Assembly: GCF_000189635.1 (NCBI RefSeq)
Contig: NW_002476364.1
Span: 124,001 to 188,000 of the forward strand
Length of the DNA stretch: 64,000 nucleotides
DNA from: Tetrahymena thermophila SB210
Taxonomy: Eukaryota; Ciliophora; Oligohymenophorea; Hymenostomatida; Tetrahymenidae
Reading direction: 5' to 3'
Under the pieces are notes generated by a model. It searched no databases and was not told the DNA's origin. It saw nothing but the letters and a program-made list of their open reading frames with translations. This document shows, piece after piece, positions 1-11,725 of the stretch (the stretch's first letter is position 1; each line of letters starts with the position of its first letter). The translations under genes and the position numbers were made by a program.

Positions 1-3000
1 TAAAGATAAATTGCATTAAATTTTGTTTAAAATATGATGATAGATTTATTTAAGACATTAACATTCTAGTAAAATATATTTAATTCTACAAATTCATTAA
101 TTATATAATAGATAAAAATGCTATTTTTACAGAAGACATTTTGAGTAGAAGGATATTTCTAGCGGATTTAAAGTAGTCTGATTAGTAAAAGTAATAAGAA
201 AAAATCACACAATCTATAAAAATAAACGAAGAATTATAAAAAAGTCTTTCAGATGTTGATGAATAAAAGGAATAAATAGACGATTTTAACAGGGCTTTGA
301 TAGTTCCTGAGGATTAAAATGAATAAATTAAATAAAACTCTTAAGAGATGCAGCAATATCCATTAAAAAAAGTAATAGATTTGGATAAAGTTCATATCAA
401 AAGCAACTGTTATAGAGATAACTTTGAAAAAGTTTAAATTCCTTTGCTAGATATGATTATTAGTGGCGAAAAAGATTTAAAAGAATGTAATTTATTAATT
501 AATTAATTATTTATTTTTGATAGAATTTATAATTAATATATTATCAAAATTGATTTGAATTCTGATCATTGCATAAAATTTATTCAGTAAAATAACACAA
601 ACAAATAAAGAATGAATTAATGAAAGAAAGAAAGAATCGATTATTTTTATTTCAAATCTATTTTTACCAATTAACGTGCTTTATAATTTTTACTTTAGTT
701 GATGAAGAGGACTCTAATAGCGATAGTGCTGAAGAAGAGAATAAACGAGATTCAATAAAAAAAGGGGTTAAATCTCTTCAAGCCCTATAAAATTATGAAA
801 GAGGAGATGGTAGTTAAGACGGTTAAGATGGATAAGATGATGACGAAGAGGAAGAAGAGGAGGAGGAAAATTCTGATGATGAAAGTTATGATTTATTCGA
901 TTCAGGTGGAGTATTAGAAAGAATCATGAGAGAAAATAGGCATAAAAAAAATGGTTTAGGTATTGATTCACATAGCGGACAAACTTACGTTCTGAAATAG
1001 GTATTTCTTACTTAATATAAAAAGTTATCAATAATTAATTGTGTAAAAATAAAGTACTCACCAGAAGATGTTTAAGAATTGATTTTTGATTATGATTTAG
1101 CTCAAAGGATAAAGTAAATTTAGATGCAAAACAACTGTTTTTGCATGATACATGCTATCCGTAAACAAAGTGATGGTAAGATTTAATATAAAGTTTTTCT
1201 TAGATAATTATTGGTAAAAATAAAATTTAGAGGGTCTTCTTATAGTGCAAAACCATGAAAAGGGAGGGTCTTTATCTTTGTTTTTAGACACAGCATTCAA
1301 TGAGAAAGAAGCCAAAATTTGGATGATAAAAATTTTATAAGCTTTGCAGATATTACACGAAAGCCATTTAGAGCATGGGTAAAAAAATAAATTTAATGAA
1401 AATTTTTAATTTAAATGATGAAAATAGGAATTTAAAACCAAATAATATACTTCTCGGCTAAGGACAGTTAAAGCTAACTGATATAAACATGTTCAAAAAC
1501 AAGAAACATCTCCATAATCTTTACAGTGCACCAGAAGTAATTTTTGTTTTTTTCATAAAAAATCCTTCAAAATAAATTATTTAAACTATTTAACAGCTAC
1601 TATAGAGAGACTAGCTAACAGAAAAATCAGATATTTGGAGTGCATGCTTGATTTTTATAGAAGTACTTTCTAAACTTTTTTATAGATTAATCAAAATAGT
1701 TTTTTGAATTAGAATTTTTTGTATTAAAAAAAATTCAATTAATAAAAAGATGAGAACTGGTGTGATGCCATATCTTGAAAAAGATCCAGATATGACAGTA
1801 GAAAAACTGAAAGAAAAAATTGAAAGAATGGAGTTGAGATTGCCATTTGACATTGAAACTTAAGAGTTCATAAGAATGATGAATAATATTGATCCAAATA
1901 AAAGAAAAACAGCAAAAGAGTTATTGAATTCGAGATATCTTAGATGTATGATAAATATAAAATTTAAAAGCTGTTAAATCATTTATTTTTAATCTTTTTA
2001 ATAATTTTAAATAAAAGGTGAAAATCATAATTTCGATAAGCAGTACTTAAACTAGCTATAAAAAAAGCAAACTCTTAGGAAATTAAATAACACAAAAAAT
2101 TTTGATCAATCAATGATGATGATGTCTAAACCACTGCTTAGTGAGCAGTAAACTTTTATGTATAACAGCTAAATTAAACCAGGCGGAATACAAAAAGGGA
2201 CTACAAGTAAGTTAATCTGAAATTCATCATATATTTAAAACTGAATTATTTAAAAAAGTAAATATTGATAAACTGAATGATAAAGGGACTAAATAATATG
2301 GTATAACAAGTGTTTTGACTGTTGTTAACATAAAAGAAAGAGATTTGTAATAGCAGGAATCTTACATGCCAATATCTGTAGCTAATTTGATGACTACACA
2401 ACTAACAAATAACGGAATGGTGAGTCAGCAAATCTCCAACAAAGACAACAAAGATGATAGCTCAGTATTTTATTTTATTAAATAATTACTAATCTTAACT
2501 TTAAATTAATAAAACAGGGACCTATTTCTTAAAACTTAAAACAAGAAATTCAATATAGAAAAAGTGCTGATTATAATAAATAGGTGTCCAACAATGTGCA
2601 GCAATAGCAATAAAAATAGATGCAATAAGAAAATATTTCAAAAGTGTGTTATTAATTTTACTTAAACTGTTTGAAACAAATTTATTATTTATTTATTTAT
2701 TTTTTATTTTTTTATTTAAAACTAAGGTCCTTAAATAATGGATTACTGTGAAGACAACATTGGAGCAATAGCAGGAGCAAGATGAAAAATAAAAATAGTT
2801 TTAGATGCAGTAAGAAAAGCTTATCAACTAAATAAAGCAAAGGGAGAACGAAGAAGATGATGATGAGGAAGGTGAAGATGAAGAAGATGATGAAGCAGAA
2901 GATAAAAATGGTGACACTTAAAATAATGGTTAAGTTAATGATTTAGATCATAAGTTATAGTCGAAAAAAAGTGAAATTAGAAATAATTAGAAAAAGTAAA

Positions 3001-4443
3001 CAAACAAAATAAATTTATAAAATAACTTAATTAAAGAAAATGAAGCTAGAATGAAATAATTAGAAATAGAATAAAAGTTATTGGATATTCTTAATTAAAA
3101 TTTAGGAGGGGAAGGAAATTCATTTGTTTCCGATACAAGTTAAGATTTAAAAAACTCTTTTATTGATGGTGGCAAAGTTAAGTATAAATCTTCATTTTAA
3201 GATCTTTCTTTGGTTTAATCTGGTAAAGTGCCTTCTTCGTAAATGAGGTTTGCAACAAAACTTCTTGAAAAAGCTTAGAATCCTCAGAAAAAAGAAGGAG
3301 ATATTATTTCAGATACAAAATAGATGTAAAGTATATAAATTATTTCGCCAAAGGATGAGGAAGTTAACGCAAACAATGCTGGTAAATCGGCTGCAGATTA
3401 AATGATAGAAGAAATGAATAGAATTTTAAATGAAGGAGTTACTGTTTTCAGCTAAGAGTCACTTGATGATTTAAAGAGGTAAATCTCAACATAAAATTTT
3501 GTAGGTTTGAGAAGACTATTAACAATAAGTTCTTAGCAAAAAACAAGCAACTCACTCAAGACATTAAAAACTCTAGGTAACTCAAATGCAAAACAAGGAA
3601 AGTGCAAAACTGAAAATGTAATTTAAATATTGACTTTTAAAAGTATTTTATTTTTATTAAATACAAAAACAGAGTCCCATGAGAGATGAAGAATAAAAAT
3701 AATCATCCAGACTTTAGGTTGACGACTAAGGCTACTATTTCATAGAGGATTACATACAAAAAACAAAGAATATAAAAAAGGATGAGAAAGCTGAAAAAAT
3801 TAATACATCAAAAGATATTAAAAACACTAGTGTTAATAATTTTACATAAAATGATGAAACAAAATAAGATGATAAAAAATAAGAAGAAGATAACTAAGAC
3901 CCAGAATACCAAAAATAATTGCTTTAATAAGAAATAGAATAGAAATTATTAGATATTTTAAATTAAAATGGAGACTGTGAAGAAGGTTCATTCTTATAAG
4001 CCAGCTATGAAATAATAAAAACAGATGATAAAAATAACTAAGAAGAAAATAAGATTCCATCAATTAATTAAAATATACTAACATAAAAGCAAGATGCTTA
4101 TCAAAAATAGTAAAGTACTAATTCACTCAGAATCATTAAAATGAAATCAAACATGAATTCAAATACTAAAACACCTGAGCAAATCGCTGATGAAATGAAC
4201 CGTATACTCAACGAAGGTATTTCAGCTTTCAGCTTGGAGTCATATGAAGAGATCAAAAGATAAATATCTACTTAAAACTTTAACACTCTAAAGCGAACAC
4301 TTTCAAATAATAAACAGTTAAGAACGCTAAACTCCATAAAAACTTAAAAAACTTTACAAAACTCCTCCATAATAAATAAAAGCCTAAACTCAAATAATTT
4401 GGGTTAAAATAAAATTAAAATAGATTTAAATTCTTAAGAATGA
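1..4443 (+). CDS. Protein-kinase-like gene with degenerate catalytic motifs, 5' end missing
   Basis: The frame is open from the left edge and ends at TGA 4441-4443, with several GT...AG introns (for example about 487-698). A glutamine-rich and very acidic N-terminal part leads into a kinase fold. I see a likely ATP lysine in CVKIKYSP, then HESHLEHGNLKPNNIL at the catalytic loop, LTDINMF at the DFG position, and SDIWSACLIFIE for the helix-F aspartate. HRD has become HGN and DFG has become DIN, so the proton-acceptor aspartate is replaced by asparagine. This suggests a pseudokinase or a very divergent kinase. The kinase part ends near 1945. The long tail is charged and Q-rich and holds an internal duplication: QKLLDILNQN and MNRILNEG blocks occur near 3075 and 3415, and again near 3940 and 4200. 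The substrate and role are unknown. Exon joins are my own inference. Confidence 0.8.
3052..4380 (+). repeat. Internal coding duplication in the kinase-like tail
   Basis: Two copies of a segment of very roughly 180 residues lie in tandem. Each opens with QKLLDILNQN, carries a variable acidic linker, and closes with a MNRILNEG block followed by KRQISTQNF (second copy; the first reads LKRQISTQNF) and a Ser/Thr/Lys-rich stretch. The ends of each copy are conserved and the middle has diverged. Confidence 0.75.
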
Positions 4444-6557
4444 TTGATTGATCATCTATGAGTTATTTATAAAAAATCCAAATTAATTTTTGAATAAATT
4501 CGATATAACATATCAAAGAAAGCATAAAGAAAAAATTCATAAAAAGGAGAAGTAAGCTTTAAATAACTAAATAAAAAAATAAATGAAAAATAAAATACTC
4601 TAATCTAAATATAGATTTACTTTAAAAAACCAATTTATTTTTACTAACACGAATATATTTTAAATTTAAAAACAAGTTGAAAATTATCAATAAAAATATT
4701 GTTAATTATTAATATTAATATTATTATTATTATGATGGAAAACAAATTTGTACATAAATAAAAAAAAATTTTGAGAATTGTAGTATTTATAAGATCTATA
4801 TTTATTATCATAAAAACATAAAAAAAAAATATTAAGAATTTTAGTGTTCATTAGATCTATATTTATTATGTGCTTTTGCATTAAATAAAATGATAAATAA
4901 TATGGTTCAATTATTTTTAATTATTTATTAAAAATTATTTTAAAATGATAGAATATTAGTTGGATAAAAATATCTAATAATTATTTATTGATACAATAAT
5001 ATATTTTAATCAAATCTACTTCAACAGACAGGAATAATAATTATATTATTACTATTTATTTTTTAACCAAAATATTATGATAATTTATTTATCAGTGAGT
5101 TTTTTTAAGTAAATAAATTAAATTTTGCATCAATTTGGTAAAAATAAATCAAAGTAAGTAATCAATTGAATATAAATATGTATATTGTAATAAATTAATG
5201 AAAAAATTAACAAACATAATCTATACCAATTTACTACTAAAATGAATATAATTTAAAGTTAAAAACAATATGAAAAGTTTCAAAAAAATATAATTAATTT
5301 TTATATTATGATGGCAAAAAAATTTGTAGCAAAATATTTTGTAAATAAAAATGTTTAAAAGATATATATTTATAAAATGTTCATGCAAAAATGAAAATAA
5401 TTTGGTGGTGAAATTATATTAAATGTTAATTTATTACAAAATATATTTAGTTATAAAAAGACTATAGTATGTAATCTAATTAAGATGAAAAATTTCTTAA
5501 AAAAATATTTTGAATGCACCTTAATAAAATTTTTAATTAAGGTGCTTAAATTCTTAGTTAAAATTGATTTCATTATACACCTTAATTACAGCATATAAGC
5601 TATTATAATTGAAAAAATTAATATAAATTTATTTTCATTCAAGTAGTTTAAGTAAAACTAATAGTAAATATAATGTCAAACAAACATAAATTATTGATCA
5701 CTTCAGATTCAATTATAATTATATATATATTAGCTATAATTTTACTAAAATACTATTTCAACTTACTTGTGAGCACTTAAATTTTAAAGAATTTCCTGTA
5801 TTAACCGTTTAAACCATAGAAAAGTATAGACAATTATCAAAATTAAAATAAAAATCTAACTTAAATTTTTTTTATTAAACTTGATAGAAATTTAAAGCTA
5901 AATTTATACTTTTAAATGTTTATTAAGTTAAACTTTATTAAAATTTAATTCATTTTACTTTTTTATCCTGCATTCCTTTTCCGTTTTATGAAAAGAAATT
6001 TAATTTTATTTAAATATTTTATATTTTAAAATAAATTTAATTTATCAGTTATTCACAAAGAGAAAATTACAAAATTGAAAAAATAGTACTTTGAAATATA
6101 TAAAATTTTTAGCTGATGAATAAAATTAAGCCCTTTATTTGTATAAGATTTTTATTCAAATTTTATAAATTTATGTAATAATGAGAATAGAAATTAAAGG
6201 AATGTTAAATAAGGCACTATGCTCCACTTTACATTTTTTAAATGAATAAATAAAAATAAATTCTTTAAGTTATAAATTATCTTTCTTTAAATTTATTTTA
6301 AATTTTTAGAACATTTTTGCAAATAACTACTAAAATTAACAATTAATTGAGATAAATTAAATTTTATACTTCAAATTTTATTGACATAGCGCAAACAAAA
6401 TACATCTTTCATTAATTATTAATTTAGGTTGGAAATTAAATAAATTAAAATATTAAAATTTTATCTTTAATTAATTTAATTTCAATAAAGAACGACAGAC
6501 AAACAATCTCTTACAATTTCTAACTAAAATTTTAAGAAAAAAGAGGTCTAAAATAAA
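4444..6557. other. Intergenic, AT-rich, no gene seen
   Basis: I found no convincing reading frame. The stretch holds diverged repeats: a ~60-bp imperfect tandem pair near 4770-4875, and a ~125-bp segment near 4628-4760 that resembles 5220-5345. A perfect inverted repeat lies at 5516-5545. The last few hundred bases should include the promoter of the LRR gene at 6558. Confidence 0.6.
5516..5545. repeat. Perfect 10-bp inverted repeat (hairpin)
   Basis: GCACCTTAAT at 5516-5525 pairs exactly with ATTAAGGTGC at 5536-5545 around a 10-base A/T loop. A partial third copy (CACCTTAATTA) follows near 5578. A G/C-containing stem stands out in such AT-rich DNA. Its function is unknown. Confidence 0.6.
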
Positions 6558-8291
6558 ATGATTATTACCAACTTTTAACAAGTAAAATATTTTAATTTTA
6601 ATAAAAACAACTGAATATAATTTTTTTACTATCTAAAGTTAAATACCATAGGAATTACTAATGTTTTTACTTTACAATTCTTTCTAAGGTAATAATTTTT
6701 TTAATTTTCAATGACATAGCAGTAAAATAAATAAATTTACTATAAAACTCATTGTTTGTTTAATTTAGAGCCTATAAAATTGGTGACCAGGGAGCAGCAA
6801 TCCTAGGATAAGAAATATCAAAAAGAATTAACCTTTCAAATTTGTCCATGGACATTAGGTAATATTGATTCTTCCTTGATTTTATTTGATCTCATTAATT
6901 TTCTTATTCTAAAGTGAAAATTGCTTATTTGATATTGGTACAAAAAATTTAGCTTTCGAAATCTCTAAGCTGAAGAATATAACAACTCTTTCTTTAAATT
7001 TAAGGTATTTAAACTAATCAATTAAATTATCATTCATTAATTTTTTCTTTCTTTCAAGTTTTAACTAAATAACTGATAATGGCATCATAGCTCTTAGTTA
7101 ATAAATAGCATTTTTCCCAAAATTAAATTCATTAACGCTAAATCTAAGGTAAATAAATCAAAAATGATATAAACACCCAAATATTAAATTACATTAATAT
7201 TATATAGTAGTAACACTATTACTTATAATGGTGTATTAATGCTTGAGTAAAGTATTTCTAATAACTAGAATCTTACCTTTTTATCTTTGAACCTTGGGTA
7301 GATTTAATTCTTATCATAATTCAACACTTAAATAATATTTGTTATTTTATTTTAAAAGTAAAAATTAAATTGGCAAAAATGTAAGTGGAAATTAAAAATT
7401 TGGACAATTCATTGGCAATTTAACTTGTTTGACATAATTTCTTGTGTATTTGAAGTAAATATTTTCAATAAAATAAATAAATTTATATTAATCTTTTTAA
7501 AGTTAAAATGATATACAAGCTGATTAAGCTGCTTAATTTTGTTCTGAAATATCTAGATGCCGCTCTCTCAAGACTCTATCTTTAGATTTAAGGTAAATAT
7601 TTTTCTATCAATAACAACTAATAATTATAATAAAAAAGTGGAAATCGCATAGGACCTGATGGAGCACATAGAATTGGATATGAATTTTCTAAAATAACAA
7701 ATCTTAATTTTTTAAATCTTTACTTAAGGTATTTTTAATCTATTTTTAAAAGTTAACTCAATATTTAATTTAAATTAAGTGATAACTAAATAGGAACTTA
7801 AGGTGCTTAAAGGTTTGCTCCTGAAATAGCTAAATTAAAAAATTTAGTCACTCTTTAGTTAGATTTAAGGTAACTTACTTTATGCTATTGTCTATAATTT
7901 AAGTCTTTTTAAGTAACAATAAAATAGGAGATGATGGAACACAGGTTATAGGATTTGAAACAGTTAAACTTTAAAATATCCATAGTCTATCATTAAATTT
8001 AATGTAATAAAATATTTTCTATATGAAAAATTCACATTATAATTATTAAAAAGTGAAAATTAGATCAGTGATCTTGGAGCTTCGAGGCTTGGACAAGAAA
8101 TTTCAAAATGTTAAAATCTTACTAGCTTAAATCTTGAGCTGCAGTAAACAATAAATATTAAAAATTTCAATAATTTGTTAATTAAATCTTTTATTTATAG
8201 AAAAAATAACTTTGGAGATATAGGGACTTAAGGTTTAAGTTAGAAGCACCTCCAATTAAAAAAATTAGTTTTATATAGTTTTAGAAAGTGA
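6558..8291 (+). CDS. LRR protein with one repeat per exon
   Basis: The likely start is the ATG at 6558 and the stop is TGA 8289-8291. After two short 5' exons, about eleven exons of roughly 90 nt follow. Each encodes one ~30-residue ribonuclease-inhibitor-like LRR, such as YKIGDQGAAILGQEISK, GNRIGPDGAHRIGYEFSK and DNQIGTQGAQRFAPEIAK. Each exon generally ends in a Leu-x-Leu-Arg/Gln block next to a GT donor. Introns fall after the second base of a codon (phase 2), so exons are symmetric and could be added or removed without changing frame. The protein is essentially all LRR, with no signal peptide or membrane segment seen. This is a probable protein-binding scaffold of unknown partner. It lies just left of the larger LRR cluster and shares its exon style with the A genes. 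Confidence 0.8.
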
Positions 8292-9384
8292 TTAATTTAA
8301 CTAATTTATTTATCATTATTTGTTAAATAATTAATTAATTTCTTTTCCTTTTATAATATAAAATTAATTAATTGCCGTAATCAAATTTACTCTTAAATTT
8401 CTATTTATTTAAATTACATCTTAAATTTATTGTAATATTTAAAAAATAATCAATTAAAATTAATTATTCTTGATTAATAAATAATCAGGATTTTAATTTT
8501 TTTCAAAAATCATCTATATCAAAAAAATGATTTATAGTTTTTGACCAATCTCAGCTCTAGCTTTAAGCTGATTTGGAGGAGTGATTTTAAATTTTTTCTT
8601 TAAATTTTGTAAATAAATAAGTAATTAAAAAATAATTCAGATATTTATTCACCAACTCACCTGTTTACTAACTTATCTCTATCAAAGAATTATTATTATA
8701 TTTATTATCCAATTAACTTCATGAAACAAAAAAAATATATATGAAATTTAAAATGAATATTAATATTTATTATTGTTATTATTATTATTAAAAATTATTT
8801 TCATTTCTTATGCTTTATTTGCTGAATGAATAAATAATTAAAGTTGTGTATTAATAATATTATACAAATTTTTTAACATTTTGCAATTTTAAATTTTAGA
8901 ATTAAAATAATTTAATTATAAATTAAAATGATTTTAAATGCTATGCTATTAATAATAAAAACGATTTTTGTAGATTTTCAAATATTTTAACTTAATTTAG
9001 AAACAAACTTTATATTTTAATTTAAATTTTTCTAAAAAAATTTCTAAACCAAATAAAATTTCAATAATTTATTTTTAAATTAAATTAAATTGAAAAATAC
9101 TTTCAATTAAATCTCAGATGAATGACAATTAATTAATAATAAATATAAATAATTTCGAATGAATGTATGTATTATGCTTTTGAATTATAATAAAGCAATA
9201 TAAAAATTTAAAATAATATTTTACAAAATAAAAAGGATTAAATTCAATATTTGAAGAAATAAATTTTACTAATTTAACAATAATAAATAAAATTTAAAGA
9301 TAAAAGTACAATTATTTTATTTATTTATTTATTTATTTATTTAGGTAGCATTTGAAAAATAAATTTATTTTATGTAGACCACTT
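8292..9384. other. Intergenic, 3' flank of LRR gene B1
   Basis: No gene seen. From 8550 onward this is the start of a 2354-bp unit that recurs at 10904. A TTTA microsatellite lies near 9315-9342 just beyond the B1 stop; the corresponding site of B2 carries a shorter run. Confidence 0.6.
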
Positions 9385-10903
9385 TCAATTTTTGAAAATT
9401 AAAACTAATCTAATAGATTTCATCGATCTTTAGAATACTTTCTTTTGATTATAGCAATGAAAAGCAAATCTTACAATCAGAAGATGTTTTAGTTTAGGTA
9501 TGGTAGATGTTAAGGATTCATAATAATCTGTACCTAAATTATCTTCAGTTATTATTTCTAATTATTTTAGTTTCAAAAGATATGAAAAGCCTTCTGATAC
9601 TAGCTAATATCCCTTTTCACCCATATAGCTATTCCTTAAAGTAAATGATAATTTTTCTAAGTTTTAAAGACTCTAAAAGCCATCTTTGAAAGCCTATCCG
9701 CCTTAATACCCTAATTTGCAATCTCTTATTTAAATGGCAAGGTGTCTTAAACATGGTAACTATTACAGATATGTCATAATAACTTCAATACCTTTATGCT
9801 GAATATTTCCAAATTCAAATCCTAAAGATAATTAGACTAATTTATTTTGAACTTCCAATTATTGAAACATTAGAGCCAAGTCTAATTAATCTTAAGGACT
9901 GGGATAAAAATATAATTTTAAATTTTTAAGATTTTTAATCTCCTTAAACTCACTTCCAAATATTTCCATTTGATCTTAAAATTTAGCAAAATTTCGAAAA
10001 ATTAAGGAAAGACTGCTTAAATTTTGTAGCTTATTAAGACATTTCAAAAAAGAAGTTAAATTTAATGGCTCTATATTAATTCCTTAAGATTCCACTGAAA
10101 AATTTAAGCTCTGCAAATTCATTGAGTTTGAAATAGCAAGACTAAATTGGTCTAAGTATTCTTAAATTACAGTGTTTTTTTAAATGTTTAATTGAACATC
10201 CAAATTTGATATTTGATATAAAAATGAAATCTATTTATTTAGTTTGCTTATAAATTCTTGAGGAAAGGAGGTCGTTAGATTAATTATCAATTTTAAACTT
10301 TTTAAGTAACTCAATGTATTAGCTACTTTAAAAGTGTAAATATATTGATTGACATAATCTATCTTATCTATATTTAATGATAAGGATTCTAATTTTTCAA
10401 TATCCTCATAACAAACATCTAAATTCATTTATTCTTTTATAATTTGACTAAATATTTTTTTATTTACTCCAAATTCTTCAAATGCATCAAACCTCTGATT
10501 TTCATTTTCTTGTTAATTACTTTATTCAACTCTAAGTGAAGTTGGCAACTAATTTAACTGACAGTCTACTCCGTTATTTTCTTCCTAACTCTATCCTTAG
10601 TCAATATTTTACTAACAATTCATCAACTTTACTACCTATTTTTAAATAATATTGGTAATAAGTCAAAAAAATATTTATAAAATCTATTTTATTAGACCTT
10701 AGTTTTATTATGGCTATTTCAGAATTTAATTTATAAACAAAATCTTCAGTTTTAATTAATTAAAAAATTTGTACTTCAAACAAAAAACTTTACTCAAATA
10801 AGCTTTTCATATTAATTAATATTCCAATAATTTATAAATAAAATATTTTTTTATTTCTAAAAGTTTTATCTTCTTTGAATTATGAAAATTACTATTTATT
10901 ACT
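8550..10903. repeat. Tandem duplication unit 1 (2354 bp, with B1)
   Basis: The sequence starting CTCAGCTCTAGCTTTAAGC at 8550 recurs at 10904, and both copies then run through the 3' flank, the whole B gene and its 5' flank. The copies are nearly identical over the gene, differing by scattered substitutions and small length changes, which suggests a recent event. Confidence 0.85.
9385..10623 (-). CDS. LRR protein, family B copy 1 (intronless)
   Basis: With TAA/TAG read as Gln, one uninterrupted frame of 412 codons runs from an ATG at 10623 (protein start MNCQQNIDQGQSQEENN) to TGA at 9385-9387. An upstream ATG at 10808 leads into a different frame closed by TGA, so the 10623 start needs no intron. 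A glutamine/asparagine-rich N-terminus of about 70 residues is followed by irregular LRRs, for example LESLSLNIDKIDYV, LQSLNFSVES, LSSLSLIFRNF and LEKLSFTLRNSYMGEKG. No signal peptide or membrane segment is seen. The role is unknown, probably protein binding. Only about 280 bp of the ancestral 5' flank remains, so this copy lacks the upstream element that B2 shares with A1. Confidence 0.85.
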
Positions 10904-11725
10904 CTCAGCTCTAGCTTTAAGCTGATTTGGAGGAGTGATTTTAAATTTTTTCTTTAAATTTTGTAAATAATTAAAAAATAATTCAGAAATTTATTCACCA
11001 ACTCATCTGTTTATTAACTTATCTCTATCAAAGAATTATTATTATATTTATAATCCAATTAACTTAGTGAAACAAAAAATATATATATGAAATTTAAAAT
11101 GAATATTAATATTTATTATTGTTATTATTATTATTATTATTATTATTAAAAATTATTTTCATTTCTTATGCTTTACTTGCTGAATTAAAGTTGCGTATTA
11201 AAAATGTTATACAAATTCTTTAATATTTTGTAATTTAAATTTTAGAATTAAAATAATTTAATAATAAATTAAAACGAGTTTAAATGCAATGCTATCAATA
11301 ATAAAAACGATTTTTGTAGATTTTCAAATATTTTAACTTAATTTAGAAACAAACTTTATATTTTAATATAAATTTTTCTAAAAAATTTCTAAACCAAATA
11401 AAATTTCAATAATTTATTTTTAAATTAAATTAAATTGAAAAATACTTTCAATTAAATCTCAGATGTATGGAAATTAATTAATAATGAATATAAATAAATA
11501 ATTGCGAATGAATTTATGTTTTATGTTTTTGAATTATAATAAAACAATATAAAAATTTAAAGTAATATTTTACAAAATAAAAAGGATTAAATTAAATACT
11601 TGAAGAAATAAATATTACTAATTTAACAATAATAAATAAAATTTAAAGATAAAAGTACAATTATTTTATTTATTTATTTATTTAGGTAGCATTTAAAAAA
11701 TAAATTTATTTTATGGAGAACACTT
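10624..11725. other. Spacer between B1 and B2
   Basis: It holds the truncated 5' flank of B1 up to 10903 and then the 3' flank of B2. A second TTTA run lies near 11663-11685. No gene seen. Confidence 0.6.

Noticed and set aside
1-4443. The many TAA and TAG codons as evidence for pseudogenes
   Set aside because: The same pattern occurs in every gene here, including clear housekeeping genes. Reading them as Gln gives intact conserved proteins.
10741-10810. ATG at 10808-10810 as the B1 start with an intron
   Set aside because: The frame hits a TGA and needs an unlikely intron. The downstream ATG at 10623 gives one clean frame conserved in all three B genes.
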